Assembly (NCBI RefSeq): GCF_027359675.1
Contig: NZ_CP114786.1
Location: 1,864,501-1,928,500, forward strand
Length of the DNA: 64,000 bases
Direction of reading: 5' to 3'
From: Roseibium sp. Sym1
GTDB lineage: Bacteria; Pseudomonadota; Alphaproteobacteria; Rhizobiales; Stappiaceae
The notes beneath the pieces are model-generated. The model searched no databases, was not told the origin of the DNA, and saw only the letters and a list, made by a program, of their open reading frames with translations. Both the position numbers and the translations under genes were made by a program. Shown in pieces: positions 24,999 to 34,623 of the stretch. Each line of letters starts with the position of its first letter. Within the stretch, counting starts at the first letter, position 1.

Positions 24999-25991
24999 AT
25001 GGCACCATCACATCAAAATCCGGAAGGCCAGGCACGCGGCGCACGTATGCTCCGCACGGCGCTCGGGTCCGCGATCACCCGTCTTCTGGAAGATCCTGCC
25101 GTAATCGAGGTGATGCTGAACCCGGACGGGCGTGTCTGGATTGACCGCCTCTCCGAAGGTCTCACCGGAACCGAAGAGTGGTTGTCACCGGCCGACGGCG
25201 AACGCATCGTGCGCCTGGTCGCGCACCATGTCGGCGTTGAGGTGCACCACGCTGCGCCGCGTGTTTCGGCCGAACTCCCCGAGACGGGAGAACGGTTCGA
25301 GGGCCTTCTTCCTCCTGTCGTTGCCGCACCCACCTTCGCCATCCGCAAGCCCGCCGTCGCTGTTTTTACCCTTGAGGACTACGTTGCCGCCAGGATCATG
25401 ACGCCGGCACAGGCCGAGACACTCCGCTCGGGCGTCGCGACACGCGCAAACATTCTCGTCGCCGGCGGAACCAGCACCGGCAAGACCACGCTGACCAACG
25501 CGCTTCTGGCCGAAGTCGCCAAAACTTCCGACCGTGTGATCCTCATCGAGGACACCTGCGAGCTTCAGTGTGCGGCCCCTAATCTCGTTGCCATGCGCAC
25601 CAAGGACGGCATCGCCTCGCTGTCCGATCTCGTCAGATCGTCCCTCCGCCTCCGCCCTGATCGCATCCCGATCGGCGAGGTGCGCGGACCTGAGGCCCTG
25701 GACCTCCTGAAGGCCTGGGGAACCGGACATCCCGGCGGCATCGGCACGATCCACGCCGGTTCCGCCATCGGGGCCCTGCTCCGGCTCGAGCAACTCATCC
25801 AGGAAGCCGTCGTCACCGTTCCACGTGCCCTGATCGCGGAGACGATCGACCTCATTGCCGTCCTAGCAGGCCGCGGTTCGCAGCGGCGTCTCGTGGAGCT
25901 CGCCCGCGTCGAGGGCTTTGGTCCCGACGGCGACTACCGCGTTTCCCCGGCCGTTCCCACAACTTCCTCCCATTCAGGAGATCATCCATGA
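24999..25991 (+). CDS. trbB: TrbB, VirB11-type conjugation ATPase
   Basis: A 330-residue cytoplasmic secretion ATPase. The N-terminal domain is followed by Walker [17 protein letters not shown] near residue 156, the Asp box [12 protein letters not shown], Walker B-like [20 protein letters not shown] near 215-230 and the His box GGIGTIHAG. It forms hexamers at the base of the mating channel and drives pilus assembly and transfer. ATG 24999 lies inside a hairpin-rich leader. The stop overlaps the trbC ATG (ATGA), starting the trbBCDEJKLFGI run. Confidence 0.95.
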   Translation: MAPSHQNPEGQARGARMLRTALGSAITRLLEDPAVIEVMLNPDGRVWIDRLSEGLTGTEEWLSPADGERIVRLVAHHVGVEVHHAAPRVSAELPETGERFEGLLPPVVAAPTFAIRKPAVAVFTLEDYVAARIMTPAQAETLRSGVATRANILVAGGTSTGKTTLTNALLAEVAKTSDRVILIEDTCELQCAAPNLVAMRTKDGIASLSDLVRSSLRLRPDRIPIGEVRGPEALDLLKAWGTGHPGGIGTIHAGSAIGALLRLEQLIQEAVVTVPRALIAETIDLIAVLAGRGSQRRLVELARVEGFGPDGDYRVSPAVPTTSSHSGDHP

Positions 25992-26320
25992 TCCGGACCA
26001 TCCTTCGTACACGTCGTCCTATCGCGACTGCCGTCGCTGTGCTTCATATCAGCCTGCTCGCGGTTCCTGCCGCCCACGCTGCCGGATCCTCCATGCCCTG
26101 GGAAGCGCCACTGCAGTCGATCCTGGAATCCATAGAGGGCCCGGTCGCCAAGATCGTCGCGGTGATCGTCATCATCGTGACGGGCCTGTCGCTGGCCTTC
26201 GGCGATACGTCCGGCGGCTTCCGCCGCCTGATCCAGATCGTCTTCGGCCTGTCGATTGCCTTCGCCGCCAGTTCCTTCTTCCTGTCGTTCTTCTCCTTCG
26301 GTGGCGGGGCGCTTGTCTGA
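25988..26320 (+). CDS. trbC: TrbC, conjugative pilin
   Basis: A 110-residue VirB2/TrbC-type pilin. An N-terminal signal region (residues 1-36, ending AAHAAGSS) is followed by two membrane helices: AKIVAVIVIIVTGLSLAFG and LSIAFAASSFFLSFFSFGG. After signal removal the TraF-like peptidase at 17704 would probably cyclise the mature pilin, as in RP4. It is co-translated with trbB and trbD through 4-nt and 1-nt overlaps. Confidence 0.92.
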   Translation: MIRTILRTRRPIATAVAVLHISLLAVPAAHAAGSSMPWEAPLQSILESIEGPVAKIVAVIVIIVTGLSLAFGDTSGGFRRLIQIVFGLSIAFAASSFFLSFFSFGGGALV

Positions 26321-26601
26321 TGGCGGAGACCTTCGAACATCGTGATCAGGTGCCGGGTTTCACGGTGGCGGTGCACCGGTCCTTGAGCGAGCCGATCCTG
26401 CTCGGAGGCGCGCCTCGGGCAATCGCGATCCTGAACGGCACTTTGGCAGGGGCCGTCGGTCTCGGTCTGCGCCTCTGGCTCGTTGGGCTTGCCATCTGGC
26501 TGATTGGGCATCTGGCCGCGGTCTGGGCCGCAAAGCACGATCCGCTCTTCGCCGAGGTCGGTCGCCGGCATCTGCGCTTTCCCGCACATCTGAGCGTGTG
26601 A
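26320..26601 (+). CDS. trbD: TrbD, VirB3-like inner-membrane protein
   Basis: A 93-residue protein from ATG 26320, inside the trbC stop (TGATG). The N-terminal part HRSLSEPILLGGAPRAIAIL is the VirB3/TrbD signature, followed by one long membrane hairpin (residues 40-65) and the short tail DPLFAEVGRRHLRFP. It sits in the inner membrane with the TrbE ATPase and helps organise the pilus base. An upstream GTG would overlap trbC heavily and was not chosen. Confidence 0.9.
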   Translation: MAETFEHRDQVPGFTVAVHRSLSEPILLGGAPRAIAILNGTLAGAVGLGLRLWLVGLAIWLIGHLAAVWAAKHDPLFAEVGRRHLRFPAHLSV

Positions 26602-26616
26602 GCGGAGGCCCTGCCG

Positions 26617-29049
26617 ATGATGAACCTCGCCGAATACCGCACGCGTAACTGCCGCCTTGCCGACTATCTGCCCTGGACAGCGCTGGTCGAGAAGGGCGTG
26701 GTGCTTAACAAGGACGGCAGCTTCCAGCGAACAACCCGTTTCCGTGGACCGGATCTCGACAGCGCCGTTCCTGCCGAACTCGTCGCGGTTACCGGCCGTC
26801 TCAACAATGCCTTCCGCCGTCTCGGGTCCGGATGGGCCATCTTTGTCGAGGCACAGCGTCATGCTGCCAATCACTACCCTGACAGCAGCTTTCCGGATGT
26901 GGCCTCCGCACTGGTCGACGCGGAGCGCAAGGCAAGTTTTGAAGAAGCCGGTGCGCATTTCGAGTCGAGCTATTTTCTGACCTTCACCTATCTGCCGCCA
27001 GCCGAAGAGGCCGCTCGCACGGAACGTTGGTTGTTCGAAGGCAGGGAGACGAATGACATCAACCCGCAGGAGGTGCTTACCGGTTTCATCGACCGTACCG
27101 ACCGGATCCTTCAGCTGATCGACGCTTTCATGCCCGAATGCGTCTGGCTCGATGACGCCGGGACGCTGACCTATTTGCATTCGGCGGTCTCGACCAACCG
27201 GCACACTGTTCGCGTGCCGGAGACACCGGTCTATCTGGATGCACTGCTTGCGGATCAGCCGCTTGCCGGCGGCCTGGAGCCAAGGCTCGGAGACAAGCAT
27301 CTGCGGGTCCTGACGATTTCCGGGTTTCCGACGGCGACCACGCCCGGTCTGCTTGACGACCTCAACCGGCTGGCCTTTCCCTATCGCTGGTCAACCCGCG
27401 CGATTTTGTTGGACAAGACGGACGCAACAAAACTCCTGACCCGGATCCGGCGCCAGTGGTTTGCCAAGCGCAAATCCATCGCCGCGATCCTGAAGGAGGT
27501 GATGACCAACGAGCAGTCGGCACTCGTCGACACCGACGCCGCGAACAAGGCGGCTGATGCCGACCTGGCACTGCAGGAACTCGGCGCGGACCATGCCGGC
27601 ATCGCTTATGTCACGGCGACCGTCACGGTCTGGGATACGGACAGCAAAATCGCCGACGAGAAGCTGCGGCTCGTGGATAAGGTCATGCAGGGCCGAGATT
27701 TCACGTGTCTGCCGGAGACTATCAACGCAGTCGACGCTTGGCTGGGCAGCCTGCCGGGGCACGTCTATGCCAATGTCCGCCAGCCACCGATCTCAACTCT
27801 CAATCTCGCCCACATGATCCCCTCAAGTGCGGTGTGGGCGGGGCCGGAGCGGGACGAGCATCTTTCGTCTCCTCCCTTGCTCTACGGCAAGACGGAAGGC
27901 TCGACCCCGTTCCGGTTTTCCCTTCATGTCGGCGATGTCGGCCATACGCTGGTCGTCGGCCCGACAGGGGCGGGCAAGTCCGTCCTCTTGGCGCTGATGG
28001 CACTGCAGTTCCGGCGTTATAGGAACTCCCGGGTATTCGCCTTCGATTTCGGGGGATCGATCCGTGCAGCGAGCCTCGCCATGGGCGGTGACTGGCATGA
28101 TCTCGGCGGCGGCCTCACCGAAGGCCGAGACGTATCGCTGCAGCCTCTTGCCCGGATCGATGCCGCCGCCGAGCGCTCCTGGTCCGCCGACTGGATCGCT
28201 GCCATCCTCATGCGCGAAGGCGTCACCGTCAACCCGGACGTCAAGGAGCATATCTGGACGGCGCTGACGTCGCTTGCCTCCGCGCCGGTAGGCGAGCGAA
28301 CGCTCACCGGACTTTCCGTACTGCTCCAGTCCAACGATCTCAAACAGGCCATGCGTCCCTATTGCATCGGCGGGGCCCATGGCCGGCTGCTCGATGCGGA
28401 AGGCGAGAACCTGGGCTCAAGCAGCGTTCAGGCCTTCGAGACCGAGGGGCTGATCGGGACCGGTGCGGCACCCGCCGTGCTCGCCTATCTGTTCCACCGG
28501 ATCGAGGATCGGCTAGACGGATCGCCCACCCTGATCATCATCGATGAAGGCTGGCTGGCGCTCGACGACCAGGGTTTTGCGGGTCAGCTCCGGGAATGGC
28601 TGAAGACCCTTCGCAAGAAGAACGCCTCCGTCGTCTTTGCCACGCAGTCTCTGTCCGACATCGACGGCTCTGCTATTGCGCCAGCCATTATCGAGAGCTG
28701 CCCGACACGGCTCCTGCTGCCGAACGAACGCGCAATCGAGCCGCAGATTGCCGGAACCTATCGCCGTTTCGGTCTCAACGACCGCCAGATTGAGATCCTC
28801 GCGCGGGCGACACCCAAGCGCGACTATTACTGTCAGTCCCGGCGCGGCAACCGGCTCTTTGAACTGGGCTTGTCCGAAGTCGCGCTGGCCCTTTGCGCGA
28901 CCGCCTCGAAGACCGATCAGACAGTCATTGCCGGCATTCTCGCGGCTAACAGCCGTGAAGGTTTCCTCGATGCCTGGCTGCGGCACCGCGGTCTTCCGTG
29001 GGCGGCCGATCTGATCCCCGACCTCACCAACCTGGAGACCTCCTCATGA
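26617..29049 (+). CDS. trbE: TrbE, VirB4-type ATPase
   Basis: This 810-residue ATPase has the CagE/TrbE/VirB N-terminal domain starting MMNLAEYRTRNCRLADYLPW. The ATPase core has Walker A VVGPTGAGKSVLLALMAL near residue 446 and Walker B LIIIDEGWLAL near 639, then the KNASVVFATQSLSDIDGS motif. It powers pilus biogenesis and substrate transfer at the inner membrane. An AGCGGAGG-like site precedes ATG 26617. Its stop overlaps trbJ (ATGA). Length is normal for the family. Confidence 0.95.
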   Translation: MMNLAEYRTRNCRLADYLPWTALVEKGVVLNKDGSFQRTTRFRGPDLDSAVPAELVAVTGRLNNAFRRLGSGWAIFVEAQRHAANHYPDSSFPDVASALVDAERKASFEEAGAHFESSYFLTFTYLPPAEEAARTERWLFEGRETNDINPQEVLTGFIDRTDRILQLIDAFMPECVWLDDAGTLTYLHSAVSTNRHTVRVPETPVYLDALLADQPLAGGLEPRLGDKHLRVLTISGFPTATTPGLLDDLNRLAFPYRWSTRAILLDKTDATKLLTRIRRQWFAKRKSIAAILKEVMTNEQSALVDTDAANKAADADLALQELGADHAGIAYVTATVTVWDTDSKIADEKLRLVDKVMQGRDFTCLPETINAVDAWLGSLPGHVYANVRQPPISTLNLAHMIPSSAVWAGPERDEHLSSPPLLYGKTEGSTPFRFSLHVGDVGHTLVVGPTGAGKSVLLALMALQFRRYRNSRVFAFDFGGSIRAASLAMGGDWHDLGGGLTEGRDVSLQPLARIDAAAERSWSADWIAAILMREGVTVNPDVKEHIWTALTSLASAPVGERTLTGLSVLLQSNDLKQAMRPYCIGGAHGRLLDAEGENLGSSSVQAFETEGLIGTGAAPAVLAYLFHRIEDRLDGSPTLIIIDEGWLALDDQGFAGQLREWLKTLRKKNASVVFATQSLSDIDGSAIAPAIIESCPTRLLLPNERAIEPQIAGTYRRFGLNDRQIEILARATPKRDYYCQSRRGNRLFELGLSEVALALCATASKTDQTVIAGILAANSREGFLDAWLRHRGLPWAADLIPDLTNLETSS

Positions 29050-29801
29050 CGTTCCGCCGATCCCGTGCCGTTGTCGCTGCTGCCGCAATTCTGAGTGCGC
29101 CATTTCTCAGCTCTGTCACGTTCGCCCCGCCGGCTTTTGCCTGGCGTGTCGTGTTCGATCCGTCGAACTATGCCCAGAATGTGCTGACGGCGGCACGGAC
29201 GCTGGAGCAGATCAACAACCAGATCGTCCAGCTTCAGAACGAAGCGCAGATGCTGATCAACCAGGCTCGCAATCTGGCCAGCCTTCCTTATTCGGCTTTG
29301 CAGCAGCTCCAGCAATCCGTGCAGAGGACGCAGCAGCTTCTTGAGGAGGCTCAGAACATCGCTTTCGACGTCCAGCAGATCGATCAGCTGTTCCAGCAGC
29401 AATACGGCAATATCGATCTGAGCGCGAGCGAACAGCAGCTGGTCGCCGGTGCGCGTAGCCGCTGGCAGAACACGGTCGGCGGCCTTCAGGACGCCCTGCG
29501 CGTGCAGGCCGGCGTCGTCGGCAATATCGAGACCAACCGCGCGCAGATGTCCGCGCTGATCGGACAGAGCCAGGGGGCGACCGGAGCACTTCAGACAGCC
29601 CAGGCCGGCAACCAGCTCCTCGCGCTCCAGGCGCAGCAGCTTTCCGACCTCACCGCAGTCGTCGCTGCCAATGGCCGGGCGATCGCCTTGAGTGAAGCGG
29701 AACGAACGGCCGCGGCCGAACAAGGCCGCATCCAACGCCAGCGCTTCCTGTCGCCGGGCTCCGGCTACCAGCCCGGCAACGCGCGCATGTTCAATAACTG
29801 A
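29046..29801 (+). CDS. trbJ: TrbJ, VirB5-like periplasmic protein
   Basis: A 251-residue exported protein. A signal peptide (residues 1-32, ending PPAFA before WRVVFDPSNYAQN) is followed by long Gln-rich coiled-coil helices such as ARTLEQINNQIVQLQNEAQ and LQQSVQRTQQLLEEAQN. VirB5/TrbJ proteins act at the pilus tip or in pilus assembly and in recipient contact. The RVVFDPSNYAQN motif is typical for TrbJ. The start at ATG 29046 overlaps the trbE stop. Confidence 0.92.
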   Translation: MTFRRSRAVVAAAAILSAPFLSSVTFAPPAFAWRVVFDPSNYAQNVLTAARTLEQINNQIVQLQNEAQMLINQARNLASLPYSALQQLQQSVQRTQQLLEEAQNIAFDVQQIDQLFQQQYGNIDLSASEQQLVAGARSRWQNTVGGLQDALRVQAGVVGNIETNRAQMSALIGQSQGATGALQTAQAGNQLLALQAQQLSDLTAVVAANGRAIALSEAERTAAAEQGRIQRQRFLSPGSGYQPGNARMFNN

Positions 29802-29821
29802 TCTTTCGGGAGGAATTTTCC

Positions 29822-30094
29822 ATGGACGGCAGGATGCTGGCCCGGTTGGCAGCAATCGTTTTTGTTGCAATCGCCATCACCGCGAGCCTGATCGAGATGT
29901 CCCGCAAGGACGATCCGGCGCCCAAGCTGACTGCGCCGGCTACACAGCCTTCCGACGATACTGTGCGTGCCGATCTGCGCCGCTGTCAGCAGATGGGCAG
30001 AGCTGCGGTCGATGACCAAGACTGTCTGGCAACCTGGCAGCAGAGCCGGGACCGGTTTCTCGGTCGGGGTCCTCGAACCGGCGAGGGACGTTGA
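29822..30094 (+). CDS. trbK-alt: TrbK-alt, putative entry exclusion protein
   Basis: A 90-residue protein with one N-terminal membrane segment (residues 7-24) and a short extracytoplasmic domain containing DLRRCQQMGRAAVDDQDCLATWQQSRDRF in two Cys-bearing parts (RRCQQMG and DDQDCLATWQ). This Cys/Trp pattern between trbJ and trbL marks the alternative TrbK family, which is thought to block redundant entry of the same plasmid. GGAGG lies eight nt before ATG 29822. Confidence 0.85.
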   Translation: MDGRMLARLAAIVFVAIAITASLIEMSRKDDPAPKLTAPATQPSDDTVRADLRRCQQMGRAAVDDQDCLATWQQSRDRFLGRGPRTGEGR

Positions 30095-30097
30095 TCC

Positions 30098-31462
30098 ATG
30101 GGCGGCACGGGTGTCATCGACAACTTCCTCGGGGTCTTCACCAGCTACATCGACAGCGGCTTCGGTCTGCTCGGTGGTGAGGTCGCCTTTATCGCGACAA
30201 CGCTCATCGTCATCGATGTGACGCTGGCCGCGCTCTTCTGGTCCTGGGGCGCCGAGGACGACATCATTGCCCGTCTTGTGAAGAAGACGCTGTTTGTCGG
30301 CATCTTCGCTTATCTGATCGGCAACTGGAACAATCTCGCACGGATCGTCTTCGAGAGCTTTGCCGGGCTCGGCCTGATGGCCTCCGGCACCGGATTTTCC
30401 GCCGCCGATCTGGTGCGCCCGGGCAAGGTGGCGCAGGTGGGTCTCGATGCCGGAAGGCCGCTGCTGGAGTCGATTTCCGACCTGATGGGCTGGGTCGCCT
30501 TTTTCGAGAACTTCATTCAGATCGCCTGCCTGCTCTTCGCCTGGGCGCTCGTCATCCTGGCCTTCTTCATCCTTTCCATCCAGCTCTTCGTCACCCTGAT
30601 CGAGTTCAAGCTGACGACCCTGGCAGGTTTTGTGCTCATTCCCTTTGGGCTGTTCGGCAAGACAGCCTTTCTGGCCGAACGCGTGCTCGGCAATGTCATC
30701 TCTTCCGGCATCAAGGTGCTGGTGCTGGCCGTCATCATCGGCATTGGCTCGACGCTGTTCGCGCAATTCACTGCCGGTTTCGGCAGTATCACGCCGACCA
30801 TCGACGAGGCGATGGCCGTGGTGCTTGCGGCTTTGTCCCTGCTCGGCCTCGGGATCTTCGGTCCAGGCATCGCGAACGGTCTCGTCTCCGGCGGACCGCA
30901 GCTGGGTGCAGGATCCGCTGTCGGCACCGGCCTTGCGGTTGGCGGTGCTGCTGTCGCCGGAGTAGGGGCTGCTGGATTGGCAGCTCGTGGAGGCGCGCTC
31001 GCCTTGTCCAGGACCGCGGCGGCCGCACGCGGCGGTGCTGCCATCGCGGGTGGAGCGTCAACAGCCTACGGACTCGGATCGGCCGGGCAATCAGGCACAA
31101 GTGGTGTCGCCTCCGGCATCAGTGCTGTGGCAAGTGCTGGAGCGCGAGCCGCAGCATCGCCGCTCAAAAGACTGCAGTCAAAGGCAGCGGAAAGTTTTCA
31201 GGCGAGCCATCAATCCGGAGCCCGGACGGCCTTCGAGGCAACGGGCGGCACGGTTGGCAACACAGATAGTTCAGACGCCTCGTCTGCGTCTCCAGCACCC
31301 GCAGTACCTGCCGCCGCCGATGGCCCGCCGGCCTGGGCAAAACGCATGAAGCGTTCCCAGCAACTTTCCCACGGTGTTTCCGCAGCCGCTCATGCCGTCC
31401 GTTCGGGCGATAGTCACGGGGGCGGTGCTTCCATCAATCTTCAGACAGGCGACCGCTCATGA
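30098..31462 (+). CDS. trbL: TrbL, VirB6-like polytopic membrane protein
   Basis: A 454-residue inner-membrane protein with about six membrane segments between residues 25 and 265. A Gly/Ala/Ser-rich cytoplasmic tail from about 275 onward (SGISAVASAGARAAASPLKR and neighbours) is typical for TrbL. It forms part of the translocation channel. It starts four nt after the trbK-alt stop, and its own stop overlaps trbF (ATGA). Confidence 0.93.
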   Translation: MGGTGVIDNFLGVFTSYIDSGFGLLGGEVAFIATTLIVIDVTLAALFWSWGAEDDIIARLVKKTLFVGIFAYLIGNWNNLARIVFESFAGLGLMASGTGFSAADLVRPGKVAQVGLDAGRPLLESISDLMGWVAFFENFIQIACLLFAWALVILAFFILSIQLFVTLIEFKLTTLAGFVLIPFGLFGKTAFLAERVLGNVISSGIKVLVLAVIIGIGSTLFAQFTAGFGSITPTIDEAMAVVLAALSLLGLGIFGPGIANGLVSGGPQLGAGSAVGTGLAVGGAAVAGVGAAGLAARGGALALSRTAAAARGGAAIAGGASTAYGLGSAGQSGTSGVASGISAVASAGARAAASPLKRLQSKAAESFQASHQSGARTAFEATGGTVGNTDSSDASSASPAPAVPAAADGPPAWAKRMKRSQQLSHGVSAAAHAVRSGDSHGGGASINLQTGDRS

Positions 31463-32148
31463 GCCTCTTCAAACGATCTACCGTTCACTACGGCAAATCC
31501 CCAGAGCCCGTAACGCCCTACCAGAAGGCCGCCCAGGTCTGGGACGAGCGCATCGGCTCGGCTCGCGTTCAGGCAAAGAACTGGCGGCTGATGGCCTTCG
31601 GCTCTCTCATCCTCTCCGGTGGTTTTGCCGCGGCACTCATCTGGCAGACCGTCGACGGCTCCGTCGTGCCCTGGGTGGTGCAGGTGGACAAGCTTGGTGA
31701 GGCGCAAGTTGTAGCGGCCGCCACCGCCGATTATGAACCGTCCGATCCACAGATCGCGTTTCATCTGGCGCGGTTCATCGAGAAGGTCCGCAGCATTCCG
31801 GCCGATGCCATCATCGTCCGGCAGAACTGGCTCCGGGCCTATGAGTTCACCACCGACCGCGGGGCGCTCGCGCTCAACGACTATGCGCGGTCAAACGATC
31901 CCTTCGCCCGGGTCGGCAGGCAGCAGATCGCGGTCGAGGTTTCCAGTGTCATCCGGGCCTCGCCGGGAAGCTTCCGCGTCGCCTGGACAGAGCGGCACTA
32001 TGAGAACGGACAGTTATCCGCGACAGAGCGCTGGACCGCGATCCTGACCATCGTCATCCAGCCGCCCCGCGATGCAGCACGGCTGCGGGCCAATCCGCTC
32101 GGCATCTATGTCAACGCCATCAACTGGTCGCGGGAGATGGGGCAATGA
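31459..32148 (+). CDS. trbF: TrbF, VirB8-like scaffold protein
   Basis: A 229-residue bitopic protein. A short cytoplasmic N-terminus (PYQKAAQVWDERIGSARVQ) precedes one membrane helix (about residues 45-67) and a periplasmic VirB8 domain with DYARSNDPFARVGRQQIAVEV and LGIYVNAINWSREM at the end. VirB8 proteins nucleate the assembly of the inner-membrane channel. It overlaps trbL and trbG by 4 nt each. Confidence 0.93.
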   Translation: MSLFKRSTVHYGKSPEPVTPYQKAAQVWDERIGSARVQAKNWRLMAFGSLILSGGFAAALIWQTVDGSVVPWVVQVDKLGEAQVVAAATADYEPSDPQIAFHLARFIEKVRSIPADAIIVRQNWLRAYEFTTDRGALALNDYARSNDPFARVGRQQIAVEVSSVIRASPGSFRVAWTERHYENGQLSATERWTAILTIVIQPPRDAARLRANPLGIYVNAINWSREMGQ

Positions 32149-33194
32149 AGACGGCTTTGCGTAAACCCGCGCTTCCGGCATTCCGGTTCTCCGCAAGTGC
32201 GGCAGTCCTTCTTTGTGCAACCGCGTTGGCGAGCTGTGCCACCTACAAGCCTCCGCAGATCAGCTACGATGCCAGCGTGCCGCCCCTGCCGGCGGTACCA
32301 AAAACTGCGAGCGACGATCGGCCCAAGCCTCTTCATGTGCCTCCGGCCTGGACCCCGGCAAAAGGAGGCGACGCGGCAACAACGTCAGCCGGCAGGATCG
32401 AGAATGCCAATGCGGCTGCGCGCATCGAGCCGCGCCGCGAAGGCTACTACAATGCCATCCAGATCTATCCCTGGTCGGAAGGGGCGCTCTATCAGGTCTA
32501 TACGACTCCCGGAAAGATCACTGACATTGCGCTGGAACCGGGCGAAGCCCTGACTGGCGCCGGCCCGGTCGCGGCCGGCGATACGGCCCGCTGGATCATC
32601 GGCGATACCACCAGCGGCTCCGGCGAAGAGCCGCAGGTCCACATCCTCGTCAAACCGGCGCGCCCGGACATAGAGACCAATCTAGTCGTCACCACCGACC
32701 GGCGGGTTTACAGGATCGAGCTGCGCTCAGGCGAGGGTTTCTATATGCCCGCGGTCGCCTGGAACTATCCGCAGTCTTCGTTTTCACAGCGTCCCGTCGT
32801 CCCGACAACGCCTCGCATTCCGGCGCTCGCGGCACGGAACTATCGATATGCGCTCACCGGCGACACTCCGCCCTGGCGCCCGGTCTCCATCTATGACGAT
32901 GGCAGGCGGGTCTATGTCGAATTTCCGGGTGGAATCGTCCAGGGGGAGATGCCGCCGGTCTTCGTTCTCGGGCCCGACGGAAACCCGGAAATCGTCAACA
33001 GCCGCGTTTACAGGAATATCCTGATCGTCGACCGGATATTTGGGGCTGCGGAACTCCGGTTTGGCAGCGGCAAGCACCAGCAGACGGTCAGGATTGTTCG
33101 GACCGATGGAAAACGCCATGACCTGACAAAGGGACATGGTGCTGGTGAGCCTTCAGAGCAACCAACGATCGGCGATGGAGGTGAGGGGGCATGA
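32145..33194 (+). CDS. trbG: TrbG, VirB9-like outer-membrane channel protein
   Basis: A 349-residue lipoprotein. The signal peptide ends in a lipobox LASC (residues 28-31). The N-terminal VirB9 domain carries YYNAIQIYPWSEGALYQVY and LEPGEAL, and the C-terminal CagX domain ends NRVY-like SRVYRNILIVDRIFGAAELRFG. It forms the outer-membrane core ring with TrbI. The lipid anchor may replace a separate VirB7 subunit, which is not seen. Overlaps on both sides are ATGA. Confidence 0.93.
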   Translation: MKTALRKPALPAFRFSASAAVLLCATALASCATYKPPQISYDASVPPLPAVPKTASDDRPKPLHVPPAWTPAKGGDAATTSAGRIENANAAARIEPRREGYYNAIQIYPWSEGALYQVYTTPGKITDIALEPGEALTGAGPVAAGDTARWIIGDTTSGSGEEPQVHILVKPARPDIETNLVVTTDRRVYRIELRSGEGFYMPAVAWNYPQSSFSQRPVVPTTPRIPALAARNYRYALTGDTPPWRPVSIYDDGRRVYVEFPGGIVQGEMPPVFVLGPDGNPEIVNSRVYRNILIVDRIFGAAELRFGSGKHQQTVRIVRTDGKRHDLTKGHGAGEPSEQPTIGDGGEGA

Positions 33195-34357
33195 GCAGTC
33201 CGCAGCAGAATAGGGAAGACGACGATCCTCACCCGAACGCTGACGTCAGGGCGGCAATGCGTTTGCGAGTGGATCCGCCGCGGGTGACGCGTCTCTCGCG
33301 CAAGGTGCTGGCAGGGGTCGGGTTCGTTGCCTTGCTCGGCATCGGAGGGGCTTTGATCTACGCGCTCCAGGCACCGGACAGGAGGGGCGGCAGCGAGGAA
33401 CTGTTTTCGACGGAAAACCGCAACACCGCTGACGGATTGAGTACCCTGCCGAGCGACTATGCCGGCCCGGTTCTAGGACCGCCCTTGCCGGGAGATCTAG
33501 GCCGGCCGATCCTCAAGGCGCAGGAACGCGGTCAGCCGGTCGTGCCTCCAGCGATCCAAACGCCCACGCTCGATGAACAGGAACAGCGCCGTCTTGCCGA
33601 GGTAGAGGCTGCCCGCACCAGCCGGGTCTTCTTCCAGACGGGACAGGCGGCATCGGGCGGAGCAAGGCTGGGTACAGTGCCGTCGATCGGCGGCAGTGTT
33701 TCAGGTGGAGTTTCGGCACAAGACAGCAATCTTGCGTTTTTGAATGCGTCCGTGGACCGACGGACCACGGCATCCGATCGCGTTACGGCACCGGCATCGC
33801 CCTATGTGCTGCAGGCCGGGTCCGTCATTCCCGCTGCACTCATCACCGGGATCCGCTCCGACCTGCCCGGGCAGATCACCGCCCAAGTCACGCAGCATGT
33901 CTATGACAGTCCAACCGGAAGACTGCTCCTGGTCCCTCAAGGCACGCGCATCGTCGGCGAATATTCCAACGATGTCGGGTTCGGTCAGCGCCGTGTGCTG
34001 CTCGTCTGGAACCGGCTGATCCTCCCGAACGGCCGCTCCATCGTGCTCGAACGCCAGCCGGGAGCGGACCCAAGTGGCTATGCCGGTCTGGAAGACGGTG
34101 TGGATTACCACTGGTGGGATCTCGCCAAGGCGGCCGGGCTGTCGACGCTGCTTAGCGTCGGTGCGGAACTCGCAGCAAGTGACGACGACCGCCTGGTTCA
34201 GGCGGTCCGTGAAGGTGCCCAGGACACGATCGATGATGCCGGGCAGCAGATCGTTCAGCGCCAGTTGCAGGTCGCGCCCACGCTGACGATCCGGCCGGGG
34301 TTCCCGGTGAGGGTGATCGTCACCCGTGATTTGGTGCTCGAACCTTACGGAGGATGA
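33191..34357 (+). CDS. trbI: TrbI, VirB10-like core channel protein
   Basis: A 388-residue bitopic protein with a cytoplasmic N-terminus, one membrane helix (VLAGVGFVALLGIGGALIYAL, about residues 38-58; given as VLAGVGFVALLGIG), a proline-rich linker with PPLPGDLGRPIL, and the C-terminal TrbI domain with AGSVIPAALITGIRSDLPG and LLLVPQGTRIVGEY. It links inner and outer membranes and gates the channel in response to ATPase activity. It overlaps trbG and the DUF2274 gene by 4 nt. Confidence 0.94.
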   Translation: MSSPQQNREDDDPHPNADVRAAMRLRVDPPRVTRLSRKVLAGVGFVALLGIGGALIYALQAPDRRGGSEELFSTENRNTADGLSTLPSDYAGPVLGPPLPGDLGRPILKAQERGQPVVPPAIQTPTLDEQEQRRLAEVEAARTSRVFFQTGQAASGGARLGTVPSIGGSVSGGVSAQDSNLAFLNASVDRRTTASDRVTAPASPYVLQAGSVIPAALITGIRSDLPGQITAQVTQHVYDSPTGRLLLVPQGTRIVGEYSNDVGFGQRRVLLVWNRLILPNGRSIVLERQPGADPSGYAGLEDGVDYHWWDLAKAAGLSTLLSVGAELAASDDDRLVQAVREGAQDTIDDAGQQIVQRQLQVAPTLTIRPGFPVRVIVTRDLVLEPYGG

Positions 34358-34623
34358 CCATGGTGAGACTGAAGCTGGGGCCGTTACCGGACGACAAGCC
34401 GGTCAAGGTGAGTGTGGAACTGCCGGCGAAGCTGCATCGGGATCTGGTGGACTATGCCGAGATTCTCGGTCGGCAGAGCGGGCAGACCGTCGAGGATCCT
34501 TCTAGGCTGATCGTTCCGATGCTGGAACGGTTTATTGCGACGGATCGTGGGTTTGCGAAGGCGCGTCGGATTCTTAGTCACGGCCGGCAGGTGAGGGATA
34601 GCGTTCTTCCAGGAGAGCAATGA
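34354..34623 (+). CDS. DUF2274 protein at the end of the trb operon
   Basis: An 89-residue protein whose ATG overlaps the trbI stop. The motif VKVSVELPAKLHRDLVDYAEIL is that of DUF2274, a small RHH-like family found only at the ends of trb operons. The role is unknown; a DNA-binding regulator of transfer genes is plausible. An internal ATG at 34360 is a possible alternative start. Its last 50 bases overlap, tail to tail, the end of a LysR gene on the other strand. Confidence 0.85.
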   Translation: MTMVRLKLGPLPDDKPVKVSVELPAKLHRDLVDYAEILGRQSGQTVEDPSRLIVPMLERFIATDRGFAKARRILSHGRQVRDSVLPGEQ

